23,467 nt of DNA from Cylindrodendrum hubeiense (GCA_014621425.1 JAANBB010000549.1:1-23467), one strand, 5' to 3'. Positions 8,353-18,604 are shown, counted from the stretch's first letter. Notes: generated from the letters alone by a model not told the origin. Made by a program: numbers and translations.

Positions 8353-10128
8353 CTATATAACGCAGTGGCACTCACTCAACATATTTATAACCTTGCACGC
8401 AAAATCTTCAATCTGGCTCTTTCGATGGCTAGCAGCATCCGCTCTTAAAGCCGCGCCAGATCCTGTCTTTTCGCCATCTGGCGACCAGCTGAGGCATGCG
8501 CAGACCGCATCCTTGTATTTGGTCCCCATTCTTGATGGCAACATGCGTGTACAAACTTGCAGAAGCCTTTCATGCCTGGTCCGATCACTAGAATTCCTCC
8601 TTGAGAGAATAGACTCCACAGTCATCCAGCATCCGATTTCGAGCAGGATGACGCCAAGCCCATAGATGTCGTACTGCCTCTGGTACCTTGGCCTCCCTGA
8701 CGTCCCCTCGCCCGTAAGAACCTGCATCAAGTCCGGGTGGCAGTACACGTCAAAGTTGAGGCTGCTGAAAGCGTCCAATGTCTGGTCCCTAACGGTGTCG
8801 GGTCGGGAGAACTCGAAGCCCGCTATGAAGGGTGCCGAGAAGTCCACTTGGTCAGTCTGACGATTGGTAAAAAATAGGACGTTGCTGCTGCAAACGGCCT
8901 TGTGCAGCCAGTTGCAGAGGTGGAACTCGAGTAGCGACTCTGCCAGCATAATCGCCATGTTGAACCGCTGAGGAAGCGTCGGGCGTTTCCCCTCTGGCCG
9001 AACCAGCGCAGCCTGTAGGGTGAGAGGCTCGGAGTTTCTATTTGTCATGGGCGGCAGATGGTACAAGAAACAGAAGTCCAGTCGTTTCCTTTCACCCTCT
9101 CCGCCGTCACTGATCACGTAGGCCACCAAGTCAAGGCTCCGCAGACGGCTCGGTTTGTTTTCCAGGCACAGGATACTGGCCAACTGATCAACTCGAGTAC
9201 AGGCTATGGATTTCTCGTCCTCTTTCCAATTTGTCTGACCGAGCTTCCATTCTTGTAGTATCCCAACTGAGTGGTCAAATGTTAGCATTCGCCGTCCCTG
9301 CGATCGTTCAATCTTATGTATGAACATACCAGATTGGTTATTCTTAAGTATCCCTAGCTTTCGGAGATTTCCACCGCTTTCACCAGGAGGGGAGCTGGGA
9401 AGAATGTTGTCAGTCTGCACTCTGAGATTGCTGACCCTGCCTTGAGGTCGTTCGTTTATCTGGAGAAGTCCACGCCTGAAAGCCGCTTCATCGCGAAGGG
9501 CCGGGTGCGATGTCTGTGCTGCCTGTTCGATAACCTCAAGCTCTTGGTCGGTTACTGCAGATGACAATAGCGATACATGCATGTTGGTGACGAGTTGGTG
9601 GCGCATCCTACTTGCCACAATCCCATCCAGCCTGTCGTTCCAGCTCCTGAGTGACGCTAAAAGAGTCTTGATCTCATCTGCACCACCCGGTTTGTACACT
9701 CCTGTTTGGAACATCACACGCTTCATCAACCCAACATCGCTACCTATATCTGGGTCGATGGTTCCGGTGCCGGTTGTGCTGTCAAATTTCTGTACCAGAG
9801 TATTGAGGCGCTGCAAAATTTTCGCCATCTCATCCAAAGCGCTCTGCAGAGGGGCGTGTAGATTTATGGGCGAAGATGAGGTGAGCATCGATGGTAGTTG
9901 GTCATCTCGAAGCTGCAGCGTCTGTGAGCCCAGATTTGATGAATTGACGCCGAGGACGTGAGAGATCCAGAGTGTGAGCCTAACTTGCTCGAAGTTGTAT
10001 TCTGCATAGAGTGACTCTCTATCTTTTTTGAAACTCTTGATGCCGTCGATCAAGCGAGCGACTCTCACACAAGTTTCGGCCACACTAATTAGCCCCGATG
10101 TCCCGATGACAAAAGCGGCGTTTTCCAT
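8353..10128 (-). CDS. HeLo-domain protein with C-terminal pseudokinase domain
   Basis: A single open exon encodes 591 aa, with ATG at 10128 in context AACAATGG. Residues 1 to about 200 resemble the HeLo (HET-s prion-inhibition and propagation) domain. They show a hydrophobic amphipathic first helix (AAFVIGTSGLISVAETCVRV), then a basic/acidic helix and RLTLWISHVLGV. A MKRVMF...TLLASLRSWNDRLDGI segment follows, like the conserved K-R-x-x-F...L-x-x-L-x-x-x-N-D-x-L stretch. Residues about 320-590 are kinase-like: LHKAVCSSNVLFF at 408-420 replaces HRDxxxxN, GFEF at 437 replaces DFG, YCHPDLMQ is in the APE position, and YDIYGLGVILLEIG (486-499) is subdomain IX. The catalytic Asp is absent, so it is probably a pseudokinase. 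In the family, HeLo domains permeabilise membranes and kill the cell when released. It is divergent from an active kinase gene 535 nt away. Confidence 0.75.
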   Translation of the reverse strand: MENAAFVIGTSGLISVAETCVRVARLIDGIKSFKKDRESLYAEYNFEQVRLTLWISHVLGVNSSNLGSQTLQLRDDQLPSMLTSSSPINLHAPLQSALDEMAKILQRLNTLVQKFDSTTGTGTIDPDIGSDVGLMKRVMFQTGVYKPGGADEIKTLLASLRSWNDRLDGIVASRMRHQLVTNMHVSLLSSAVTDQELEVIEQAAQTSHPALRDEAAFRRGLLQINERPQGRVSNLRVQTDNILPSSPPGESGGNLRKLGILKNNQSGMFIHKIERSQGRRMLTFDHSVGILQEWKLGQTNWKEDEKSIACTRVDQLASILCLENKPSRLRSLDLVAYVISDGGEGERKRLDFCFLYHLPPMTNRNSEPLTLQAALVRPEGKRPTLPQRFNMAIMLAESLLEFHLCNWLHKAVCSSNVLFFTNRQTDQVDFSAPFIAGFEFSRPDTVRDQTLDAFSSLNFDVYCHPDLMQVLTGEGTSGRPRYQRQYDIYGLGVILLEIGCWMTVESILSRRNSSDRTRHERLLQVCTRMLPSRMGTKYKDAVCACLSWSPDGEKTGSGAALRADAASHRKSQIEDFACKVINMLSECHCVI

Positions 10129-10663
10129 TGTTGCCAGTAGTGTCGATGTATGGTCAGGTCGTCAAAGATTTAGAAAAGAAGGAAGTGAAGGTAGGCTCTG
10201 AATCTCCTTCGCCTAATCCGGATACGGTGGCATCGGGGGAGTGGGCGATTTTATAAAGTCCGGGTGAAGGAGGTGCTGGGAGTTGGCTTCTACAGCCTCG
10301 TCTACCAAGAGAGTTCGTTACTGCGCCGGGTGGCGTACGGCAATTGTCTAATGAGACAGGCAGCATCGTGTATTTATGCAGGAGGCCTCAATTATCTACG
10401 GCCTATGCTTAACCAAGATGCACTATTGCCAATTTATTGGCTCTGGGGGGTGAGCGCGGTCCATTCAGCTGTCGAGACAAGCAAAGCAATTCGCGACTAA
10501 AGTTGTAGAGGGTGCGCCACACGACAGCACCTATCTCTCAGCCCGATGGACTCATACATACATTTACTGCACCCCATCTCCCCTAAATACCCATCGCGGG
10601 CAATCTCAGAACACTGCTTAGCCATCTTGTCGCTATTCTTCAAACATCCACTACTATTTCAAA
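10129..10663. promoter_or_regulatory. Shared divergent promoter region, HeLo gene / kinase gene
   Basis: These 535 nt separate two start codons facing away from each other. A minus-strand TATAAAA at 10249-10255 lies about 121 nt before the HeLo ATG. The plus side ends in a leader with CTATTTCAAAATGG at the kinase start. The arrangement permits joint control; this is inferred, not shown. Confidence 0.5.
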
Positions 10664-13600
10664 ATGGACGACGAAGGAGAAACCGAGTACGTTCAGGAAT
10701 CCCTGATATGGGACACTGTGGACCGATCCATGTCCGCCTTGACGCTGAGAGATCAGACGGGCGGAGAGTCGACCGCGAGGGAGAGTGAGCTGTCACAGCT
10801 ACTCAAAAGGCTTGAAGTGCGAAGCGCCTTGCCAGTGACAAGCATGTCGTCTTTCATGGCCGCCGTCTCCATCATCGATCCACCATTCAAACCAAGAACT
10901 CGCCACAGACCGTGGTCAATTTCGGCAGGCCAGGGAACCCACGGGTCTGTCGAAGTCCACAGATACGTCCCCGGTCGGAATTTCAACGTTTTCAACGACA
11001 GCTCGCCTCTGAAGCTGGTTGCGTATAAGCCATACCCAAAGCGCACGGGTGAATACTACGCGGTGAAACGACTGATGCCTCATGATGAGGATGAGACTTC
11101 GAACGGCCGACGACGAAACACTTTCGCACTACTCGCCGATGAGTTACGGATATTGGCCCATGGCGACCTCCGAGGTCATCCCAATATTGTATTTCTCTTT
11201 GGAGTGTCGCACATGCCGCCCAGAAGCGGACCGAACTTGGCAGAGCCGAATCTTGTGCTTCAAGAAGGCGATTGCGGTGACCTCTTCAAGTTCTATCGAG
11301 AGGTAGATCTTAGTTTCAACCGCCAGACGCTCCTAGAAATCAAGATGAGTATTTTCTTCGACATTACCTGCGGCCTGGAGGCACTGCATCGCCATGGCGT
11401 CGTGCATTGTGATCTCAAGCCCCAGAACATCCTTATCAGGAGACGGCACGGACGGGATACAGAGATCCAGCGATGCAAGAGTGAGATGGAAGCTGGTCAG
11501 GTTGCCATTGAAGCGCTCATCGGGGAAGGGTCATTCGTCGCCATGCTGGCCGACTTTGGGGGTTCTATTATACTATCTGACCACATGAGCGATAGTGTAC
11601 GCCCAGAAGTTTGGACGCCTTTCTGGGGTGCGCCAGAGCTCTATTCAAGTAGCCCGATCTTGAAGGACCTGCTCCCACGGGCGGATATCTACTCAGCCGG
11701 GTTGATCTTTGCCTTCATTTTACTCGAAGGCAGGGATATCTTTACCGAAGTGGTTCACCGCGGACGTATGCACCAATACGATATCACGATGAGCAAGGAC
11801 GACGTTTGCGAAAAGAAGGTGTCAGGTGAGGCGATGAACCTTGCGAAAACGACAATCGCCGGCTTCCAAACAACACTATTTGGCGTCACAGCAGACGACA
11901 AACGGATCTATTACTCGATGGATGACATGTATACCTCAGCACAATTAAGAATATTCAATGACATCCTAGAATCAGCGCTACAGCTCGACCCACGCCGGCG
12001 CGTCAGAGACGCGACTGATTTGCTCGGGCCTTGGGCACAAGCGCTTGATGAAAGGTTTCACATGCAAAACTTCCTCTACTACTCTCAGCCAGCATTATTC
12101 AACTCCTATTATTCTGGTAGACTTGGAGGAAGAGATTACTTCAGAAATCCTAAAGTCTGCGCAAGGTATGCCGATACGTCGTTTGTCCTACTTCATAAAC
12201 TGACATCAAGCACCGGTATAGATCATCAGGTCCTTGTAGCGTGGTGCCTCCAGCTTTCCCTGATTCCAGTACAGAATTCAGTCCCGGGGTTTTTGATGTG
12301 AGTAACAGTAATGCCGACCGCCTCACTCTCCTTTCACCCCATACACCCTCCGTACGTTGCGAGATAAGGATTCTTTGCTAATAACCACCTTTCTAAGATC
12401 CGCAAAAGTTTCAAGCTCTTTCGGGCGAGCTTGACAAGTGGGCTTAAGACGGAGATACTTAACGACTTGCTACTTGAGGCAGACCTTCTGCAGTCGATTC
12501 AACTGCGCCTCGTCCCACCCACGGTCCTTTCGGATGTAGTTCCGGCTCCCCAACTACGACGAGCAGCAGACTGCGCGTATCAACTCGCAGTGGCATACAT
12601 GGAAGGTTTCGGAATAGCACGTAATGATCAAGAGGCCCTCCGGTGGATGAAGACATCAGCCGAGTGGGGTTGCACATCTGCACAAGCAGACTGTATTGCT
12701 CTCGCAGAGGCGCTTGGACTTCCGGATGGCGGCCAGAACTCCATTTCCAATGACGAGTCGATTTCTCAATGGGCTGCTACAGCTATTGGAAGTCATGGCA
12801 ATCAGAACGCGGTAAACTCCTTATGGAGATCTTCCAGAATATTGTGCGATGCAGCCATCGCGAAATACCGCACTGAACGCATGACGGTGATTTTGGCAGC
12901 TTTCAACCAACACACCAGCCTAGACCATCGCGAGCTCTTTGGGGCTCAGTACAAAGAAGTACTGGGTCTTTACTTTGCAGGTTCGAGTGTGGACCAATCT
13001 ATCGGGCTTGAGAATGGCTGGACTATTCTACATTACGCGGCCGTTGCTGGACGCCTCAACGCCGTCAAGTTTCTTGTCGAGAAGCTCAGTGCCGATGTTC
13101 GTTCTCTCAGCTCAATTTCTGAAACGCCATTAGATGTTGCAATGGCTTTTAGTCATGTAGACGTACTCTACTATCTTGTTGACAGACACAAGCTATGTGA
13201 GCCTCATTTCCGACCAGGAAGTTGTCCGCTTCAGAATATTGCATTCCTGCCTGCGGATCTCATCATGGAAGCAACTTGTCGGATATTGAGTGTCCGGCAT
13301 GCCCTGAATATCGATACCAGGAACCAGGCAACCGCACGAACCGCACTGATGAATACCATGCTTACAAAAGACCCTCTGGATCCCGATGCAAAAGAAGCCG
13401 CCATTAATACGCTGTTACTATTCGGCTCTAATCCTCTACTTACTGCGACCGGACCGGGCACTAGTAGCCCGCTTCTTTTAGCAGTTCTTGAGGTCGATGA
13501 CAAACTAGTCACAGAAATGTTGAACGCCATCGCGATGCTTGACCACACCACGCCACTGGTGGACCAAACTAGGGCAAGGCCAGAGCCCGCGAATGAATTA

Positions 13601-14814
13601 GCGCGATCATTCCTACGATTGATGCAGACTCCTCGAGCAGTTACCCTCACTCGTGGTGGCAAGAATTACCGCCAGGCATACAAAAACATCATCGAAACCA
13701 TGGTAAAGATGGAGATCTCAGTCGAGTTACCGTTCGTGTGTCACCCTATGAAATTCGATGCCTTGGGTTTGGCCTGCTACTATGGGAAGGGCGAGGCCAT
13801 GCAAGCTATTTTGAACGCCTCGGGGAGTTCTGGGACGTCAGTTTCGAAAACTCTAACAACAGTGAGTGGCATTGATTCCACTCTGACCGCAATCGATTGC
13901 GGATTTTCTGAAGCAATTGACACCATTCTTCCTCGAATGATGCCACGGTTAGATGTCACCGACTATAATCTCCTTGTCAGTGCGGTTCACCACCAGCCAG
14001 ACCTTATTCCAAGGATATATTCACACTTCGAACGGGCCGGCAAAGGCCCAGGATTATTGAGCTACATCGATCCTTGGGGAGCCACGGCGTTTGATCTCGC
14101 TATGGAGTACGGCTACCTTGACCTGGCTCAATTCCTCCTTGACAAAGGCGCGACATACGACGTCTACCGCTTGAAAGGAGACCACACTATTGATGATGGA
14201 GAGCAGTCGACATTGGCTTCTGTGCTACCCCGGATGAAGCCGATACAATTTCTGATGAAGCTTACTCCGAAGCCTCGGCTAATCGTAACAAGCACCGGCC
14301 TCAACGTGTTCCACATACTTGCCTCCGATGAGAGCCTCGTTGGTAAGTCCCTTCAATATCAGTATGCCTATTATTTCCACAAAATAATTTACACTTTCTA
14401 GTAACTACTGTTGGTCGAGCCGAGTTCCTCGATACGCTCGCGTACTTCTACAAAATGGACCCCTCTCTAATACACGCAAGAGGTGGCTCCCAAGGTCTAA
14501 CTCCCTTCCATCTCGTGAGCCTTCATTACTCTGAAATTGTCGGCGCTTTTCTCCACGAACACGGCGCAGATATAAACTCTCTCTCGACGGCCGGTCACAC
14601 ACCGTTGGATATACTCTATTTCCACGGCGCTGGTGGGGGGTCACACGAGCAACGCTTGACGATTGACTACGGAGGAGAGACTCCGCGAACTGGCGTGACT
14701 ATCTGTGACTACGCGGTTGCTGGGCCGGCTTATTGGATCAGGGAGGGAAAATTAATTGCTCGGATAAAGTCGGTGTATTCAGAGTGGGGTGCTAAACGAA
14801 GCGCTGATCTTTAG
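10664..14814 (+). CDS. Protein kinase - SEL1 - ankyrin-repeat fusion protein
   Basis: The model is exon 1 from 10664 to about 12268-12297, exon 2 from about 12398-12409 to 14342, and exon 3 from 14402 to 14814, giving about 1320 aa. The kinase is complete: Gly loop GQGTHGSV (89-96), Lys135 in YAVKRL, Glu160, HCDLKPQN (248-255), DFG at 297-299, APE at 323-325 and DIYSAG at 341. Exon 2 continues with a SEL1-like repeat (YQLAVAYMEGFGIARNDQEA), then scattered ankyrin repeats (GWTILHYAAVAGRLNAVKFL, GATAFDLAMEYGYLDLAQFL). Exon 3 ends with more (GLTPFHLVSLHYSEI). The 14343-14401 intron is clear (GTAAGT..TTTCTAG). The first splice is uncertain: GTACAG at 12269 pairs in phase with the acceptor at 12397, and the better donor GTGAGT at 12298 pairs with 12408. 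No ATG precedes SEL1, which supports one protein. Role inferred: a signalling kinase with a sensor-like repeat domain. Confidence 0.78.
12363..12501 (+). repeat. Repeat B, copy 1 (inside kinase-ankyrin gene)
   Basis: This covers the end of the first intron and the start of exon 2 of the kinase-ankyrin gene. It matches 15286-15424 without gaps, with 11 differences in 139 nt by my count. Five are in the 35 intron bases. Six are in the 104 exon bases, and all of these are silent in the frame starting ATC at 12398. Confidence 0.92.
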
Positions 14815-15145
14815 GACGATCGGATTCCGCACCAGTCTTAGGGGCTAGTCTAGGGTGGGCAAGAATATATATATTGTACGGTAAAGATTACATATAAATA
14901 AGGGGATTAATAAGCTTTAAGCCAAGTAGTAATCAGCTGAGAGTCAGTCACTGCCTCAGGAACCTCAGGAACCCACCTCAGCTTGAATTTCAATATCGAC
15001 TTATTTTGCAAACAGAATATATCACTTATTGCAGTTAGAGGTGTTTGATATACTTGATGGGAGAGCGTTGACACATAAACTACTACGTAGTATACTGCAG
15101 ATCCTTGTGAAGTGGTGTTAACTCCTATGGCAAACTGTCGAAAAC
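14815..15145. other. AT-rich 3' flank of the kinase-ankyrin gene
   Basis: I see no gene. It contains AATATATATATTG (probable 3'-end/polyadenylation context), a 9-bp tandem CCTCAGGAA x2 at 14954-14971 and a perfect 12-bp palindrome TACTACGTAGTA at 15081-15092. Confidence 0.5.
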
Positions 15146-15162
15146 ATCACGGGATCAAACGG

Positions 15163-15283
15163 GATCAAACTCGATGGAGAACAGTGAGCAAGATTATGCA
15201 GGCTATCTCATGATACTTGCTTTCAACTCTTCTCAATTGATGCAATCTAATTAATGTCATCAAGAAATTGACACCCACTCGGC
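15163..15283 (+). repeat. Repeat A, copy 1 (direct repeat)
   Basis: These 121 nt align without gaps to 20426-20546, with 9 mismatches by my count. The last 76 nt differ at one base. Weaker similarity extends a further ~17 nt to the left, where this copy has its own tandem GGGATCAAAC x2. It abuts repeat B copy 2 with only two bases between. Confidence 0.93.
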
Positions 15284-15285
15284 AA

Positions 15286-15424
15286 GATAAGGGCTATTTG
15301 CTAATAACAACCTTTCGAAGATCCGCAAAAGTTTCAAGCTCTTTCGAGCGAGCCTGACAAGTGGGCTTAAGACGGAGATACTCAACGACCTGCTACTCGA
15401 GGCAGACCTTTTGCAGTCGATTCA
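15286..15424 (+). pseudogene. Repeat B copy 2: fragment of a kinase-ankyrin paralogue
   Basis: This 139-nt copy of the intron end and exon 2 start of a kinase-SEL1-ankyrin gene lies in the same orientation as the intact gene 2.9 kb upstream. It has no kinase exon before it and no SEL1/ankyrin sequence after it. All six exon differences from 12398-12501 are silent, so the source was probably a functional paralogue rather than this neighbour after decay. Its antisense strand supplies the last 13 codons and stop of the peptidase-TPR gene. Confidence 0.8.
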
Positions 15425-18400
15425 TGGAGCGTGGCTCCATCATGTCCGATTTGGTGCGGTCCGCGTTCATAGCCCCACCCCTCAAATAGCCACATCATTT
15501 CAACATTCTGAGGCCTGTCCTGGGCAGCTGCGAGGTTTTGTAGGCTCGCCAATGTATATGGGTGATCTGTTCCGGGTGAAGCCTGTCGTAGCTTCAGTGT
15601 GCGAAGACTTATTTCCTCGGCCTCGGCGTACTTTTCTTGGCTCTCAAGCACAACTGCCAAATTACTCATGCTTATAAGTGTATCTGGATGTTCATCGCCT
15701 AAAACACTTTGTCGCAGGGAAAGGGTTTGTCGGCCCATGTTCTCCGCCGCATCGTACTTTTCCCGGTTTCCAAGTGTGACTGCTAGGTTGTTCATGCTCG
15801 TTAATGTATCTGGATGAGCTGGTCCAAGTGTGGCTTTTCGTCGCTCCAGTGTGCGCCAACCTAGTTCCTCTGCCTCGGTGTACTTTTCTTGGTTGTCGAG
15901 TACAACTGCCAAGTTGCTCATGCTGATGAGTGTATCCGGGTGTTCTCGGCCTAGTCTTTTCTTTCGAAGAGCAAGTGTCCGCCGACCCATTTCCTCCGCC
16001 TCTTCAAACTTTTCTTGGCTGCCAAGCACTAGCGTGAGGTTGCTCATACTGGTGATCGTATCAAGATGCTTTCGGCCTAAGTTTTCCCGACGGAACTTAA
16101 GAGCTTCCTTTTGCATCTTCTCAGCTTCATCATACATGCCCCGGTTATCAAGCACAACTGCGAGGCTGTTCTTAATAGTAGCTAGTCTAGCGGCGTAGTT
16201 TCCAGGCGAGACTTCGCTGTGAACTTCATGTAACCGCCGCAATATCTTCTCGGCTTCCATATATTTTCCTTGGCTATCCAATACAAGTGCAATCTTGTTT
16301 AAGCTGTCAAGGGTATCGGGATGCTTTTCACCCAGCGCCAGGCTTCGCAGATGGTGTGTCTGCCTAAGTAAGTAAAGGGCGTCGTCGTACCTCCCTACAC
16401 AGTCCAGCACGGAGCCAAGGTTGTCCATGCTGGTGAGTGTGTTAGGGTCATGTCTGCGAAGGGTGATGTACTGGAGGCCTATTATTTCTATGTATTTTTC
16501 CATGGCCAGTTGATACTTCCCTTCTTTGTAAAGGCGGAGTGCGACGACACTCATAGTAGTGATTTTGGCATCCTCTTGAGCTCGTAGTTCACGCCCCAGG
16601 TCTAGGGCTTCATTAAGAGGTTGATCAGCGATATTAGCCTTGCTGTTCTCGGAAAGCAAATTGAAAAGTTTGCTTAGGAGCTCGTCGTAATATGACTCAG
16701 GTAATGCCATCGTCTTGGATATGTTTGATCCAATGGCTGAGGACGTCAGGGGACCTTTGGTAGGTAGCTCTTTCGAAGACGACGGACCAAGGCCCACATG
16801 CGATGCCTTGAAGCTTGCCTTTACCTGAGAAAAGACATATTTCAATGGAACAACAAGGGCATGACCTGAAGGATCACATCCCACAACATGACCATACACT
16901 TCGGTAGTCTCTTGATCAATTATGATCGATCCACACTCACCACGGATAAGGCCTGGTTTTGCAAAATGTCAGCTTGTACCAACAAGAAAAGTTCAGAGGA
17001 TGGTACCTACCTTCAGGAGCATCCAAGATTACTGTAAACATCTCACAATCTTTCTGTCCAGGTTGCGTCGCGAGAAAACTCGAGCCAGCGAGTATACGAC
17101 CGAGAAGTGGTCCTCGAATACCAGACACCATTTTGACCAACGCAAGGTGGTCTCGTGGCTTGCTTCGTATCGAACTGACAACAGTCGGGCTACCACCTAA
17201 ACCGTCCAGGAAGAAGAGATTGGTCCTAAGGATATCCAAAGGTGGCGACACTGGACGGGCCAGACTCCAGTCAAGGTAGGGTAATGCCGGATCTAGATCT
17301 AGTGGAAGTGGAACCACTTCCCAATCTTCACAGCGTGTATACTGCCTCTTAGGCACAGCAGGATAGTCGACATCGGGTGCCTGGCATGTGCTAGAATCGC
17401 TATCGTCGTCATCCTCGTTCCCGTATTCATACTCGTCATCATCGCTCTCCCAAAGTTGATCTGACTCTTGTAACTCGTTATTACTATCCATTGGAGAGCG
17501 AGGAGTGATTGCAGATTCCTGATAGAGAGGCGGCTTTGGGTTGGTGGCCAAGTGTGGTGAGAATATGTGGTTAACTGTGAGATATGCGGTGGCATTGTCA
17601 ATCTGTATTGGCATAGCTAGCGTTGCCGACGACCCTTGATATTCGATCAATCCACCGCAGTAGGTCAAATTGGTTTTAAAGAATGCCCGTAATTGAACTC
17701 CAAACAAAGCCATCCGGATAATTGATCCCCGTTCGTGTAAAACATAGACCAGCTTCAGAGGTGCAATATGCTTAGGTTGGTTGTCGCTGAACCGATCTGT
17801 GAAATACCTTTTACCACCACAATGCAGGTTGTATTGTGCCCTTGAGCTGAACAAGGATTGCAGAGATTTCATGTGTTTTGAGTTATCCCAAATAATAACA
17901 ACGCTTGGAACGGCATCGGCTGGTGTCTTGCCTACCATCCGGAGCCTATATAGGATTGGCGTCTTGATTTTGTCGCGTAATTTGACATCTTCATTTACAG
18001 TTCTCTGTAATCGATCTTTCACGACTTCGAAACGCTCTTGATAATCAGACGAGCTCCATCCATCTGATAGCACTGGTGCTTTAGGATAAACCTGCTTCTT
18101 CTTTTTGCTGCCAGGAACCGGCTCGCTAACTGCGTAGTGGTCTTCAATTACGGGCTTAGTGGTGCCATGAGTCAGTTCGGCCTCCGTGGTTCGATTCCCG
18201 ATATGCAATTCATTACGCTCAATTGCATCTTCTGAAGGTTCGGCGTGAGATTTCGCAGCTAATGGAATCGTATCATTTTGGGCTTTTGGGGAAAGTGGAA
18301 TCGGGATCTTCGGAATCTTCGAGATATCGGTGGGAGCTGCCGGAGATGAAAGAGTTGTCTTTTTTGGAGCCGCTGAGAGTTCGTCCTGAGTGTGCGCATA

Positions 18401-18604
18401 TGATAGCATCGATTTCTTCAACGTGAGATTGATGTCTGGAGAGGCAATTATATCCGGGGCCTTGGGGGGAGAAGGGACAATATGGACCTTCTCCTTGTGT
18501 ACCTGATATTTATTCGCTTGTTTGATCGGAGATGGTTCTGAGATGAGATCACAGGATGGATCATTATCCTGCGATTGTGATTCAATCATCGAGGTCATCA
18601 TCAT
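15382..18604 (-). CDS. Chymotrypsin-fold protease-like domain fused to TPR repeats
   Basis: Exons 18604-17011 and 16952-15382 (minus strand) give 1054 aa. The 58-nt intron (GTAGGT donor, CTGAC branch, ACCAG acceptor) restores DAPEGLIRGECGS. I start at the first ATG, 18604; the frame opens at 18622 only with TTG. Residues 1 to about 180 are Ser/Pro/Lys-rich and disordered-looking. A protease-like domain follows: YCGGLIEY, His346 in LTVNHIF, an acidic linker (about 385-405), Asp445 in YLDWSLAR and Cys538 in GECGSII. Trypsins have GDSGG here, so the nucleophile would be Cys. From about residue 640 come eight 42-residue kinesin-light-chain-like TPRs (HPDTLxSMxNLAxVL..EKYxEAEE). The ninth breaks off at LQNLAAAQDRPQNV, followed by an unrelated tail. 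The catalytic role is inferred. I infer a sensor-type protein with an effector protease domain. Confidence 0.78.
15559..16443 (-). repeat. 126-bp tandem array encoding TPRs (7 regular units)
   Basis: Seven consecutive 42-codon units lie inside the peptidase-TPR gene. The conserved GTATC-type codons for Asp-Thr recur at 15680, 15806, 15932 and 16058, exactly 126 bp apart. One unit nearer the N-terminus has an extra codon (43 residues). A more divergent TPR precedes the array and a broken one follows. Neighbouring units are similar but not near-identical, so amplification is not very recent. Confidence 0.9.

Noticed and set aside
10264..10500. Plus-strand frame beginning KEVLGVGFYSLVYQE resembles a kinase glycine loop.
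   Set aside because: It starts at GTG, has no other kinase motif, lies wholly in the divergent promoter region and ends after 78 codons.
15411..16198. Plus-strand frames opposite the TPR array, with repeated SSASVYFSWLSSTTAKLLML.
   Set aside because: They are antisense images of the 126-bp TPR repeats.
18185..18200. GGTTCGATTCCCGAT looks like a tRNA T-arm.
   Set aside because: No acceptor stem, D-arm or anticodon arm fits around it, and it lies inside the coding exon of the peptidase-TPR gene.
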